Notes: a model not told the origin generated them from the letters alone. A DNA stretch of 64,000 nucleotides from Bacteroidia bacterium (GCA_030433355.1 JAUIMG010000009.1:1-64000); one strand, 5' to 3'. Shown: positions 43,504 through 53,525, counted from the stretch's first letter. Translations and numbers: made by a program.

Positions 43504-46500
43504 ATGATAAGAAATTATTTTTTCACCTTAGTATTAGTATTTGTTTCGATTCAACTGATTTCTCAAGATTTCAAATCTGAGGATGATTTAAAAGAGAAGG
43601 CTCAAGAGTTATTTGAAAACAAGAAACTAATTGAGGCTTCACCCTTGTTCGCTCAATTATTAAGTCTATATCCAGAAGACCCTAATTATAATTATAAGTA
43701 TGGAGCTTGCTTATTAGCTTCAAGTTCTGATAGAGAAAAGCCTCTAAAGTATTTGAAATTTGCAATTACAAAAGGGAGTCAAGTTGACCCCTTAGCTTAT
43801 TATTATCTTGGTAAGGCTCATCATTTAAATTACAATTTTTCAGAAGCTGTAAAGTATTACAATAGATTTAAAACAAAAGGAAGTTCTGATGAAAGAGAAG
43901 AATATCAAGTAGAAAGGCAGATAGAAATGTGTAAAAATGGTAATCAATTACTTTCAAAATTAAATGATGTACAAGTTGTAGAAAAGCAAATAATTGGAAA
44001 AAAGGATTTTTATAGAATTTATGATCTAGAAGGCATCGATGGAAAAATTTTAGCTAAGCCTGAAGATTTCATGACTAAGTATGATCAAAAAGTTGGAGAG
44101 AAATCTATAATGTATCTTCCTAATAATGCTAGTGAAGTCTATTTCTCTTCTTATGGCAAGAAAGGGGAGAATGGTAAGGATATTTTCAAAACCGTAATGT
44201 TAGGAAATAGAAGTTGGTCTGAACCAGTTAATTTAGGTCCTTCTATAAATACTCCTTTCGATGAGGATTACCCTTTCATTCACCCTGATGGAAGAACCCT
44301 TTACTTTGCTTCAAAAGGCCATAATAGTATGGGGGGATATGATTTGTTTATGAGTGTATTTGATGAAGCTACAGCAAGTTGGAAAGCTCCTATTAATCTA
44401 GATTTTGCTTTTAGTTCTGTTGATGATGATATTTTATTTGTAACTGATAGAGATAAAGTTCTTGCTTACTTTGCTTCAACTAGAGCTAATGAAGCTGATG
44501 AAATAACTGTCTATAAGGTAATGGTAGACAAGGGGCCTGCTGACATTTCTGTTATAAAAGGTAAGTATATAGCAGAGAATAATCCTAATCCTCATAAAGC
44601 AACTATAACTGTTATTGATCCTAATACTAAGCAAACTGTAGGTATTTATGAAACGGATGAAAATGGTAATTATAGTATTGAAATAGCGACTAATGGAGGT
44701 ACCTATCAGTTTAATTTGGAAACTACAGATGATTCGCCCATTCATACTGGACAAGTAGATATACCAAGGCAAGATGAATTTGAAGTATTAGGTCAAGAAT
44801 TAAGATTAGTTGGCACCGGCGATCAACAGCAATTAGTTATAAAAAATATATTTGACGGTTCTACTGCAGAAAATAATAAAGGTACAGGTCCACAGATATC
44901 TTCTGACTTACTGAGAATGAAAGCTCAATTAGATGTAAACTTATCGGCCGAAGCTCTTGCGGATGTTGGATCTAAGTTAAATCAGAAATCAAATACAATT
45001 CCAGATAATTCTAAGCAAATATCTTCTAAACCAGTAGTAAGTGATTTAAATGAAGCCTCGCTTAGAGAGAGTTTAAAAGAAACTAAGTTGCTTTATGAAG
45101 CAAACAATGGGAACTTAATAAATGCAGAGAATTATGCATTTAAAGAGGCATTAGATGCGAAAAATAGGGCCGATTCTAAATTCAATGAAGTAGAAAAATT
45201 AAAAGCTAATAATACGGACCTCTCAATTGTAGAAGAAGCAGAAAGAGAGGCAGAAGAGTTAGCAGCAAAAGCTGCTATTGCTACATTAATTGCTGAGAAC
45301 TTAAAAAAGGAGAATAAAGAAAGTGGAATTTCGTCCAGATCTTTTAACTCTGAAACTTTAGAGATAGAAAGGAATATTGAAAATAATAATCTAGAATCTG
45401 CAAATAATGGAATTAAGAATGTAAGTAATAGAATTACTTCTTCTCCGAATGCTCTGACATTTATTCAAAATCAAGAAGAGGAACTAAATCAAAGAGAAGT
45501 AATAAACAATCAAAAGCTTACTGAATTACAATCTAAAACAAAAGAACTTCAAGGTCAAAGACAAGATTTGATTTCTCAAATTGAAAGGTTAGATTCAAAA
45601 ATTGATAATACATCAAATGAGGAAGAAAAGACCATATTGTTCAAGGAAAAAGAGGAATTAAATACAGACTTGAATGATATTAATTTTAGATTGACAAATA
45701 CCACAGAACAGTATCAAAACTCTCTTGATGTTCAACTAGCATTAAATCAAGAGAAGCAGTTATATGATATAATAGAAGACAAGCTTTCAAAAAACAATAA
45801 AGAGTCTATATCTACTATTAGTGAAAGAGAAAAAGAAGAGTTAATTAATAGTTTAAAGCAATATAGAGAAGAGAATAAGTTGGCTTACTTCAATAATATG
45901 AATGATGATGAAGCGACTTCTAACTTAAACTTAGATATTCCAATTAGAGATGCTGACTTAGCTACAATTGAAGATAAATACAATAGCCAGTTTAATGAAG
46001 CGTCAAAAATCCAAGCTAAAGATGTCTCTTTGGCTAAGAAATTAAATATCTACTCAAATTTAATTGATGAATTAGAAGAATCTAGAAATCAAATAATATC
46101 TGAGAAGGATATTATTACAGATCAATCTGAAAGGGCAAAAAAATCAAATGAAATAGCGTCTTTTGATTTAGTTATTCAAGAAAAACAAAGAGAAAAAGCT
46201 GAATTGGAGAAAGAAATTGAAGCGTTAGCTCTACAATCCAAGTCGATAGACAATCAAACTGCATTAAACTCTTCTAACACTACTTTAAATAAGAATTTAA
46301 ATAATAGCACTTCAAATTCAAAAAAATTATCAAACCAAACTACAACAGCTATTAATGGAGGTTCTATTTCAACGGACAATAATTCTGCCACTCAAAATGA
46401 AATAGATGCAATTAAAATAGAAAATATTGAGGATGTTGAAGCAAGTTCTCCTGTTCCAACTAACCTTAGTGCATTCTCTTTTAATAATTCTTATGGCTAT

Positions 46501-48795
46501 TTGGGAGATGAAACTAAACCTGAACTAAAAAAGGCTAAACAAACCCTTTATGCAGCAAGTATTGCATCTAATAAGGCCCAGGAGGAAAGAAATGCTGCAT
46601 ATTCATTGCCAACAGTTGAAGAAAGAAAACAAGCATTTGAAAATGCCAATAAATTTGAAAAGCAGTCAAAAGAATTGCAAATGAAGGCTGTAGAAGAATT
46701 TTCTATAGTCAATAATGTAGAATATACTAGAAATGCTCAAATAATAACCAATGCAAATAGTTATGGAGAAAATGTTGAATCTAATAATCTAGATATTGCA
46801 CTGTTACTTCAAGATGAGGCAGAGACATATTATGAAAGTGCCAGAGAAATTAGAAATGCCTTAGTAAATGAGAAAAGTAATTACAAGAAAGAAGTAGAGT
46901 TGCAAAAAGCTTATGATTTTGAAATGCTAGCACTAAGCAAGCAAAGAGAGGCATTGAAAAGTTTAAAATTAGTTGATGATGATATTGCAATAAATGAAAC
47001 TTCTAAAGCATTAAATAAATATGCAAATATTCAAACAATAACTGACCCTGATGTTCTTGTGATCTCAAATGCCAGTATAGCTAAAGCTAAAGGAGATTCT
47101 GTATTAATGTATGCTGACAACTTAGATTCTTCAGCTGTAAGAATTAAAAGGAATGCAGAGTTACTAGAGATTGGCAAGGAGAGAGATAGTTTGATGGCAT
47201 TGTACTCCGCTAAAATGGATACTGTTGTTAGTCTTAGAAATAAAGCTTCTGTTTATTATGAAAGACAAGAACAAATTCAGTCTGGCTTTGCTCCTACAGA
47301 AAGCATTACTTCAGGCATTATTAAACCTGCTATAATTTCTGAAAATACCATTAGTATTGAAGGTATTAATGTAGATGAAGAGGAACAAAAAGTATTGATG
47401 AGTTCTATAGAGTACATAAATTATAGAGATTTAGCAATCGAAAAGCAGAAAATAGTTAAGAATGCCCAAAGTGAATATAATTTTGCGATTGAATTAAAAA
47501 AGAAACAATATCAGCTGCAAAGCGAAGCTGATATTGTCTTACAATCTGCAGCAAAAACAGATGATTCTTCTGAGAAAGAAAGAAGAATAAAACAGGCACA
47601 GATTTTAGAATTAAAGGCGAATAAAATTGATGATAGTATTGATTCTTTAAACCGAATTTTAAAGGTTAAAAAGTATGTTATCACCGAAGCAGATCAAAAA
47701 ATGAATACTGCAATTGCTAATTTACTTCCAACTCAACAAGCAAAAATTGTTTACTTAACATCGGAACAAATTGAAAAATCAGTTTTACTTTCAGATGGGA
47801 ATATGCAGTTTGCAGAAGAAAATGAAACTACAGTTCCAGTAAGTAATAGCTCAGTTATTGGAAAACCTGCAGATGATGACGATGTGCAGAAAGTTCAAGA
47901 TAATAGAGTAGTGGTAGCTCAAAGTCAAAATACAGAAATGGATAAACCTATTTTGAAAGACGGAACTGTAAATCCTAATACTATTATTAGGTCAAGGCAA
48001 AACAATAATAATACTGTAAGCAAAGAGATTAACAATATAAACCCTACTAGAGTTAGATCTAAAGAATCATCAGAGGCAGCTTCTTTTGTTCAACTTGGTT
48101 TAAATGAGTCTGCATATGATGCTTCAAATCCAATTCCTCCAGCAAGTAATTTACCTGAAGGTATAGTTTATAAAGTACAGGTAGGAGCTTTTAGAAACCC
48201 TATTCCTCAAGATTTATTTAAAGGCTTTGCTCCATTGAATTACGAAAATGGACCTAATGGAATAAAAAGATATACAGCAGGTATATTTTTAGAAGAAAAT
48301 GAAGCAATTCTTGCTAGAAATGCCATTAGAAAAATTGGCTATCCGGATGCATTTGTAGTGGCTTTTAATAATGGGGAAAGGATTTCAGTATCAGCAGCTA
48401 GAAATGGGAATGTAGATGATACAAAATCTAATGCTGCATTAAATAGTTCGAATTCCGGAAATACTCAAAATAAGGTGTTGAGTGATAAGTTTAGCAGTTC
48501 CGACTTGGAAAAGGTAAAAGCAGTTGGAGAAATTGAAGACGTATATTACACGGTTCAAATTGGTGTATTTAGCAAACCTGTTAAAAAAGGAGCATTAAAT
48601 AGTTTAGGAGAATTAACTGTTTTTGAATTGCCAAATGGTTTAATCAGATATAATGCAGGCATATATAGTACTGCTGCAGAGGCGAATGAAGCTAAAGAAG
48701 CTATCTTGAAATCTATTGGAGACGCATTTGTTACTGCATACTATAAAGGAAGAAGATTTTCATTAAATGAAGCTGCAAGAATTCAAAATCAATAA
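43504..48795 (+). CDS. Giant TPR-PD40-CRD-coiled-coil protein with two SPOR domains
   Basis: 1763 residues. A signal peptide (FFTLVLVFVSIQLISQ) is followed by TPR-like repeats (about 30-150), a PD40 propeller segment (about 205-330: VYFSSYGKKGENGKDIF, GRTLYFASKGHNSMGGYDLF) and a carboxypeptidase-regulatory-like beta domain (about 345-440: ATITVIDPNTKQTVGIYETDENGNYSI). Next come roughly 1100 residues of glutamate, lysine and asparagine rich helix and low-complexity linker. Two SPOR domains end the protein (about 1554-1635, VYKVQVGAF; about 1679-1760, YYTVQIGVF). SPOR binds denuded glycan strands. The front half matches PorE, a T9SS periplasmic protein that instead ends in an OmpA-like domain. 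Likely a peptidoglycan-bound periplasmic scaffold; function not demonstrated. Confidence 0.85.
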   Translation: MIRNYFFTLVLVFVSIQLISQDFKSEDDLKEKAQELFENKKLIEASPLFAQLLSLYPEDPNYNYKYGACLLASSSDREKPLKYLKFAITKGSQVDPLAYYYLGKAHHLNYNFSEAVKYYNRFKTKGSSDEREEYQVERQIEMCKNGNQLLSKLNDVQVVEKQIIGKKDFYRIYDLEGIDGKILAKPEDFMTKYDQKVGEKSIMYLPNNASEVYFSSYGKKGENGKDIFKTVMLGNRSWSEPVNLGPSINTPFDEDYPFIHPDGRTLYFASKGHNSMGGYDLFMSVFDEATASWKAPINLDFAFSSVDDDILFVTDRDKVLAYFASTRANEADEITVYKVMVDKGPADISVIKGKYIAENNPNPHKATITVIDPNTKQTVGIYETDENGNYSIEIATNGGTYQFNLETTDDSPIHTGQVDIPRQDEFEVLGQELRLVGTGDQQQLVIKNIFDGSTAENNKGTGPQISSDLLRMKAQLDVNLSAEALADVGSKLNQKSNTIPDNSKQISSKPVVSDLNEASLRESLKETKLLYEANNGNLINAENYAFKEALDAKNRADSKFNEVEKLKANNTDLSIVEEAEREAEELAAKAAIATLIAENLKKENKESGISSRSFNSETLEIERNIENNNLESANNGIKNVSNRITSSPNALTFIQNQEEELNQREVINNQKLTELQSKTKELQGQRQDLISQIERLDSKIDNTSNEEEKTILFKEKEELNTDLNDINFRLTNTTEQYQNSLDVQLALNQEKQLYDIIEDKLSKNNKESISTISEREKEELINSLKQYREENKLAYFNNMNDDEATSNLNLDIPIRDADLATIEDKYNSQFNEASKIQAKDVSLAKKLNIYSNLIDELEESRNQIISEKDIITDQSERAKKSNEIASFDLVIQEKQREKAELEKEIEALALQSKSIDNQTALNSSNTTLNKNLNNSTSNSKKLSNQTTTAINGGSISTDNNSATQNEIDAIKIENIEDVEASSPVPTNLSAFSFNNSYGYLGDETKPELKKAKQTLYAASIASNKAQEERNAAYSLPTVEERKQAFENANKFEKQSKELQMKAVEEFSIVNNVEYTRNAQIITNANSYGENVESNNLDIALLLQDEAETYYESAREIRNALVNEKSNYKKEVELQKAYDFEMLALSKQREALKSLKLVDDDIAINETSKALNKYANIQTITDPDVLVISNASIAKAKGDSVLMYADNLDSSAVRIKRNAELLEIGKERDSLMALYSAKMDTVVSLRNKASVYYERQEQIQSGFAPTESITSGIIKPAIISENTISIEGINVDEEEQKVLMSSIEYINYRDLAIEKQKIVKNAQSEYNFAIELKKKQYQLQSEADIVLQSAAKTDDSSEKERRIKQAQILELKANKIDDSIDSLNRILKVKKYVITEADQKMNTAIANLLPTQQAKIVYLTSEQIEKSVLLSDGNMQFAEENETTVPVSNSSVIGKPADDDDVQKVQDNRVVVAQSQNTEMDKPILKDGTVNPNTIIRSRQNNNNTVSKEINNINPTRVRSKESSEAASFVQLGLNESAYDASNPIPPASNLPEGIVYKVQVGAFRNPIPQDLFKGFAPLNYENGPNGIKRYTAGIFLEENEAILARNAIRKIGYPDAFVVAFNNGERISVSAARNGNVDDTKSNAALNSSNSGNTQNKVLSDKFSSSDLEKVKAVGEIEDVYYTVQIGVFSKPVKKGALNSLGELTVFELPNGLIRYNAGIYSTAAEANEAKEAILKSIGDAFVTAYYKGRRFSLNEAARIQNQ

Positions 48796-48806
48796 AAGTT
48801 TAAATA

Positions 48807-49076
48807 ATGGAGACAAATAGTCAAAGTGATATTGAGCTTGAAGAAATATTAACCGAAGAAAGTGAACTTATACTTTGGAACGATGATCATAATACATTTG
48901 ATCATGTGATAAATTGTTTAGTAAAGTATTGTAATCATACAAAGATTCAAGCAGAGCAATGTGCTTACATAGTCCATCACAACGGAAAATGTTTAGTGAA
49001 AAGAGGACCTTTTGAAAAAATAATTCCCATGGCAAGTTCATTATTAAAGAATGGATTGACAGCAGAAGTTAAGTAG
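48807..49076 (+). CDS. clpS: ClpS-like adaptor of the Clp protease
   Basis: 89 residues. ClpS delivers N-degron substrates to ClpAP. Family residues are visible: the N-degron pocket segment LILWNDDHNTFDHVINCL (the usual VxLxNDDxTPMEFV position), then an HHNGKCLVKRGPFEK block, the counterpart of VHxxGxxxxGxxxxE. The flexible acidic N terminus is normal. It starts 11 bases after the giant SPOR gene, so they share a transcript, although no functional tie is known. clpA is not in the window. Confidence 0.88.
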   Translation: METNSQSDIELEEILTEESELILWNDDHNTFDHVINCLVKYCNHTKIQAEQCAYIVHHNGKCLVKRGPFEKIIPMASSLLKNGLTAEVK

Positions 49077-49112
49077 ATGTAATCTTATTTTTTACAGAAA
49101 CACTTTAATAAA

Positions 49113-49140
49113 AAAAGCCACACTTTTAAGTGTGGCTTTT
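49113..49140. terminator. Intrinsic terminator between clpS and THX
   Basis: AGCCACACT, loop TTTA, then AGTGTGGCT with flanking A and T runs. The symmetric A/T flanks let it serve clpS (plus) and the THX gene (minus). Confidence 0.9.
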
Positions 49141-49160
49141 AGTTAGTAAATAAGTTCATT

Positions 49161-49403
49161 TTATTTTTTAGCGGTAGTACTCTTTTTTGCTGTTGTTTTC
49201 TTCGTCGCTGTTTTTTTTGCTGCAGGTTTGGAAGCTGCTTTTTTAGTTGTTGCTTTAGCAGCTGTTTCTTTTTTAGGGGTGGCCTTAGCTTTCTTTTTAG
49301 GTTTTGCTATAATGGTTGCAGATGGTTTTTTCCTTTTTCTACTTACACCGTAAGATCCTGCTGATCTTTTCCCTTTTTTTGTTTTAATATCTCCTTTTCC
49401 CAT
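49161..49403 (-). CDS. 30S ribosomal protein THX with Lys/Ala-rich tail
   Basis: 80 residues. The first 27 residues (MGKGDIKTKKGKRSAGSYGV, then SRKRKKP) match ribosomal protein THX, a tiny protein bound to 16S rRNA in the small-subunit head. The remaining 50 or so residues are almost entirely Lys, Ala and Thr in KKxA and AKK steps, resembling a histone-H1 C-terminal tail; such a tail could bind RNA or DNA non-specifically. Extended THX proteins occur in Bacteroidota as I recall, but this tail is long. A perfect -7 box lies at 49442. It lies downstream of the HU gene but has its own promoter and terminator. Confidence 0.82.
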   Translation of the reverse strand: MGKGDIKTKKGKRSAGSYGVSRKRKKPSATIIAKPKKKAKATPKKETAAKATTKKAASKPAAKKTATKKTTAKKSTTAKK

Positions 49404-49441
49404 TTGCTATTTTTTCTGAGTTAGTACTAAATATTGATAGG

Positions 49442-49449
49442 CAAAAATA
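49442..49449 (-). promoter_or_regulatory. Candidate -7 box for THX
   Basis: CAAAAATA on the plus strand is TATTTTTG on the minus strand, 38 bases upstream of the ATG. Confidence 0.45.
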
Positions 49450-49480
49450 TAAATAATGGTAACAATTAAAAATTTGGATA

Positions 49481-49512
49481 AAAAAAAACGCTCCCTAAGG
49501 AACGTCTTTTTT
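49481..49512 (-). terminator. Intrinsic terminator of the HU gene
   Basis: Read on the minus strand: ACGTTCC, loop TTAG, GGAGCGT, then a run of eight T. The seven-base stem has one mismatch. It separates HU from the THX gene downstream. Confidence 0.85.
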
Positions 49513-49527
49513 CTTTCAAGTAATAGC

Positions 49528-49800
49528 TTACTTAACTTTAGATGAAAGTTCGCTACCAGCTTTAAACTTCACTACATTTTTTGCAGCAATGTTAATTTCT
49601 TTACCTGTTTGAGGATTTCTACCTTTTCTAGCAGCTCTTTTAGATACTGAGAAAGTTCCGAAACCAACTAAAGCAACTTTGTCACCTTTTTTTAATGCAG
49701 ACCCTGTAGAATCTAAAAATGCATCTAATGCTCTTTTAGCATCAGCTTTTGAAAGGTTAGCACCATCAGCGATTGAGTCAATTAATTCTGCTTTGTTCAT
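49528..49800 (-). CDS. HU-family DNA-binding protein
   Basis: 90 residues, the canonical length of HU. The N terminus [28 protein letters not shown] is the dimerisation helix pair; the beta-arm region [24 protein letters not shown] is intact, with the conserved Pro in RNPQTG and the closing FKAGSEL. It bends and compacts DNA as a homodimer or with another HU subunit. It has a well-formed promoter (TTG, 19 bases, TATATTTG) and its own terminator, so it is transcribed alone. Confidence 0.96.
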   Translation of the reverse strand: MNKAELIDSIADGANLSKADAKRALDAFLDSTGSALKKGDKVALVGFGTFSVSKRAARKGRNPQTGKEINIAAKNVVKFKAGSELSSKVK

Positions 49801-49851
49801 TTTTTTGAATTTTTGGTTAAAAATTTGATTAATACTTCATTGAAGTGAGTA

Positions 49852-49881
49852 CAAATATAGAGTAAAAGTCAAGCCATGCAA
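49852..49881 (-). promoter_or_regulatory. Promoter of the HU gene
   Basis: On the minus strand, TTG (49879-49881), a 19-base spacer and a perfect TATATTTG (49852-49859). The leader would be about 45 bases. Confidence 0.7.
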
Positions 49882-49987
49882 GGATTACAAGGAATTTTAG
49901 TCTATTTTGTTGAAAAGTACGGCCGAATGTTAATAAAGCAGATAAGAAAATTAGAAAAAAGGCTGAAATAGGCGTTAATACTGTATT

Positions 49988-52003
49988 TTAATGAAGAATA
50001 ACTTTTTGCATTTTAAACTCTTCCGAACCATCTAAAGAAATTGTTTTCAAAAAGTGGATTCCTTCAGAATTAGACAAATTGTATATTTCATAAACCCCTT
50101 CATTCAATCTATTAACTTTAACAGGAATCTCTTTTAAATTAATATTGAATAGTTGAAACTCGACTCGTTTATTGCATTCCAATTCTACTCTAAATCTATT
50201 TGTAGAAGATGGGTTAGGGTATACGTATGCTTCTTTACTATTTGATTGATAAATTAAGTTCCTTTGAACACTTTTAAAAGGATATTCTGTGGTAGTTCCA
50301 TCGTGATCTACTTGCGTAATTCTATAATATGCTGTCCCATTAAAGTCTACAGGTTCTTCGTATGTATACTCTAATAGCATTGTAGAATTTCCGTTTGAAG
50401 CTTTAGAAAATACAGTGTTTCTCTCTTCTATTTCTTTTCCATCTAAAGATCTCTCAATGATAAAATGATTGTTATTTATTTCTGAAATTGTGGTCCAATC
50501 TAATTTTACTCTATTATTAACTATTTTAGCATTGAACTCTCCAAGTTCAATAGGTAGTGGATTGCCGAATGCAACTGAACCAAAAGTAAAAATACCATAT
50601 TGGCTAACAGGTTCACTAGTATTAATGGTACCATCTGAAATATTGCCTGTTGTACCACCATTCCCTTCATTTTTCCATTCATTATCAGCAACGTCCCATC
50701 TTACAATAATCAAATCACTTAAATCACCTACGTCACTATTTGGACTCCAGTTTAATTGAATAGTCTCTTCAGAAGTACCTGTAAGTCTATCTAATCTCCA
50801 ATATTCTAAAACACTAACCGTTGTAAACCCTCCTGCACGATTATTAAATAGATAACCATCTAAGTCAGGATTACTTCCAATGTACTCAGCTTGGAATACA
50901 TCGGCTATATTGTCAGGATTTGAATTAAGCCTTATTGGACTAAAAAATGAACCATTTCCGATTGGGAAAGTGAAATTATTGTTACCTATTTTATTAACAG
51001 CTCCATTAATGTGGGAGGCATCAGAAATACCGGTATAAAAAGCACCATCCAAAAAAGTTACTGTATTTCCATTTCCTACAATAATGCCATCATCAAAAAT
51101 TAAACGGTTTTGAACTATCACCGAATCATTCAATGTCAAATTAGAAGTTGTATTACTCATTCTGAGAGTGTAAAAACTGAGCGTATTTGGATGGGTAATA
51201 CTTTGAGGAATATTACCCGCAAACTGAACTGTACCTTGTGATAGATTAGATGTGCCGGAGTTAGTCCAATTTCCATCTAAAATTAATGTTCCTCCATTCA
51301 TGGATAAATTATCAGCAACACTGGTCATATTTAAATTTCCACTAATTCTCATAAATCCATCAGGTATACTAATAACAACGTCCCCGCCGCTTGCATTGGA
51401 AACATCTCCTGTAATTCTAGCTATACCTGGGCTATTAACCGTTAATGAATGAGAGTCATCTGTAGAACCACTGAATGTTAAATTAGTGCAATCAAATTGA
51501 CCATTATTCACTACAATAGAAGTAGAACCATTAGTTCCATCAGGCAATCCACCTCCTGTTTCACCGAAAAATACATCTCCGGTAACAACAATACGACCAC
51601 CACCATCTATGGTAATTGAAGAACCATTATCATAGATATATAAATCTCCTGCTACATTCATTCTACCACCTGTAATAATCAAGTCTGAACCGTCAGTTAG
51701 CACTAAATCATCGAGGACATTTACAGTGCCAGCAGTCATGTTAAGCTGTGCACCACCACTTAATAAAATGTCATTAATAGTAAATCCAGGATTTCCGGAA
51801 ATAATAGGGTTATTTGCAAAAGTGTTATTTACAGAATAGTTATTGGTATTGAGGCCAAAACAAAGACCACATCCATTTGCTGTCCAATTGCCTGCTAAAC
51901 CCCAATTATCACTAGTGCTTCCATTCCAAGTGTAATTATTTCCGGCTTGCAAAGAAGTGACTGAAAGAAATAAAAACAAAATTAGATTAAAGATAGACTT
52001 CAT
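49988..52003 (-). CDS. Secreted beta-helix-like protein with T9SS type A sorting domain
   Basis: 671 residues with a signal peptide (NLILFLFLSVTSLQAG). The mature part opens with YTWNGSTSDNWGLAGNWTANGCGLCFG and continues with repeating beta turns (LVLTDGSDLIITGG, GGRIVVTGDVFFGE, NGGTLILDGNW), typical of a right-handed beta-helix or filamentous surface protein. A Fn3-like segment (KLDWTTISEINNNHFIIERSLDG) follows from about 500. The C-terminal 75 residues (YPNPSS at about 595) form the type A sorting domain. It should be secreted by T9SS. No catalytic site is seen. A perfect -7 box (TATCTTTG on the minus strand, 52036-52043) lies 32 bases upstream. Confidence 0.88.
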   Translation of the reverse strand: MKSIFNLILFLFLSVTSLQAGNNYTWNGSTSDNWGLAGNWTANGCGLCFGLNTNNYSVNNTFANNPIISGNPGFTINDILLSGGAQLNMTAGTVNVLDDLVLTDGSDLIITGGRMNVAGDLYIYDNGSSITIDGGGRIVVTGDVFFGETGGGLPDGTNGSTSIVVNNGQFDCTNLTFSGSTDDSHSLTVNSPGIARITGDVSNASGGDVVISIPDGFMRISGNLNMTSVADNLSMNGGTLILDGNWTNSGTSNLSQGTVQFAGNIPQSITHPNTLSFYTLRMSNTTSNLTLNDSVIVQNRLIFDDGIIVGNGNTVTFLDGAFYTGISDASHINGAVNKIGNNNFTFPIGNGSFFSPIRLNSNPDNIADVFQAEYIGSNPDLDGYLFNNRAGGFTTVSVLEYWRLDRLTGTSEETIQLNWSPNSDVGDLSDLIIVRWDVADNEWKNEGNGGTTGNISDGTINTSEPVSQYGIFTFGSVAFGNPLPIELGEFNAKIVNNRVKLDWTTISEINNNHFIIERSLDGKEIEERNTVFSKASNGNSTMLLEYTYEEPVDFNGTAYYRITQVDHDGTTTEYPFKSVQRNLIYQSNSKEAYVYPNPSSTNRFRVELECNKRVEFQLFNINLKEIPVKVNRLNEGVYEIYNLSNSEGIHFLKTISLDGSEEFKMQKVILH

Positions 52004-52035
52004 AATTTCTTTTTCTAAAATTCAGAGGAGGTAAT

Positions 52036-52043
52036 CAAAGATA
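52036..52043 (-). promoter_or_regulatory. Candidate -7 box for the second T9SS protein gene
   Basis: CAAAGATA on the plus strand is TATCTTTG on the minus strand, a perfect TAnnTTTG match. Confidence 0.45.
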
Positions 52044-52097
52044 GTAATATTTAATTTACTAATTTGAAAAGCAATATGGTTGATAAAGTTTTAAGTG

Positions 52098-53525
52098 TTA
52101 GATAGATACATCAAACACATTCAATCCAATTTTATTTGCATTGGTCCTATCCCCATTCAAATTTATAAAAACAGAAGATTTATTTAAAGTTGAGATTAAA
52201 ATAGGTATTGAGGTACTTTTAACAATACTCTGACAATATGTGATATTTTGATTTATAGTTCTTATTTGTCTTGTCCAATCATTACTTAAAACTATATGTA
52301 AATCAACATTCTTATTCAGGTCGCTTTTATATAACACTTCGTAGCAAATAGAACTAGCAATTCTTAGATTATTTAATTTATAAGGCTCATTTTTGATTCC
52401 TACTTTATAGGACTTGTCCATTCTAGGTGAAGGAAACCATGAAGCATTTATTATGGAGTTAAAGGGCACAAACTCTGAAACAGGTAATAAATATTCTTTT
52501 GCTCTCCACTCAACTTTATTTTCCGCATTAATAAACAAACTAGCATTATATATTTCAAAATATTCCCCATTCTTTCTCTTTTTGGCAGTAGTAGATGGAA
52601 AGTCATCGGCCTTTATTAATTCAACTAAAATGGCACCAATGAGAATAGGTGTATCAAATTGTTTGCTAATTTGTTTTAGCTCAATAATTGGCCCTAAGCT
52701 GTCTAAGTTATTTATAAAAAGTGGATAGTTTTTAAGATCGCTTAGGTAAGCTTCCGGACCTACAATTAAATCGGTATTAGAATAATCTCCGGAACCCAAG
52801 GTGGATATAAATAAGTCCATCTGTCCTCTTAAATTATTTTCAACATTTTCTACTTGTTTGCTAGATGGGCTAAAGACACAGATCTCTAGTTTACTCTTTC
52901 TAATCTTTTCTTTATTACTTATTTTAAAAAAATGAGGAGTTGTTGTCAAAATGATAAGCGTTGTTGCAATATATCCTAATCGATTTTTTAAACTAAAAGA
53001 TCTTATAAGAATGAAACTTAGTAAGCTATTGATGCTAATTATAATAAAACCAACTCCAAAAGGTCCTAAAATGGGATATAATGGGCTAGCCCATTTGAAA
53101 TTGCCCATAGAAAAACCAAGATGATACCATATGAATGACAAATCCCAATGAAACTGAAATAATTCTTGCAGAGTATATAAAATGGGGAAAGCGATTAAGG
53201 CAGAACCTATGCCAAGTTTTTGCTTAATAATTACACTAAAAAGGATAGGAAGTGACCATAAAAAAGGGATTAGAAAGAGCCCAATTACTAGTGCTTTTAA
53301 ATTAAATCCATCTATAAATAAACCATAATTACCAAATAATAGAAACAGAAAGAAAAATAGGTAGAAATAGAAAAAAGAGTAGATGGCTTTCTCTTGTTTA
53401 AAGCATAATAATGTAATTGGTATAAAGGCAATAAATAATAAATAATTTAAATTACTAGGTGGCCATCCCATTAATAAAAGTAGGACACTTCCAATTATTA
53501 AAATAGCTTTTTTTAACTCACTCAT
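52098..53525 (-). CDS. lnt: Apolipoprotein N-acyltransferase
   Basis: 475 residues. Lnt adds the third acyl chain to lipoproteins at the inner membrane. Six or more N-terminal membrane segments (to about 210) precede a nitrilase-like domain. The catalytic triad positions are visible: Glu in VGPEAYLSDL, Lys in WRAKEYLLPVSEFVPF and Cys in SSICYEVLY. It is the last gene of the overlapping operon that begins at 58160 and overlaps the cupin gene by eight bases. The many lipoproteins in this window are its likely substrates. Confidence 0.9.
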   Translation of the reverse strand: MSELKKAILIIGSVLLLLMGWPPSNLNYLLFIAFIPITLLCFKQEKAIYSFFYFYLFFFLFLLFGNYGLFIDGFNLKALVIGLFLIPFLWSLPILFSVIIKQKLGIGSALIAFPILYTLQELFQFHWDLSFIWYHLGFSMGNFKWASPLYPILGPFGVGFIIISINSLLSFILIRSFSLKNRLGYIATTLIILTTTPHFFKISNKEKIRKSKLEICVFSPSSKQVENVENNLRGQMDLFISTLGSGDYSNTDLIVGPEAYLSDLKNYPLFINNLDSLGPIIELKQISKQFDTPILIGAILVELIKADDFPSTTAKKRKNGEYFEIYNASLFINAENKVEWRAKEYLLPVSEFVPFNSIINASWFPSPRMDKSYKVGIKNEPYKLNNLRIASSICYEVLYKSDLNKNVDLHIVLSNDWTRQIRTINQNITYCQSIVKSTSIPILISTLNKSSVFINLNGDRTNANKIGLNVFDVSI

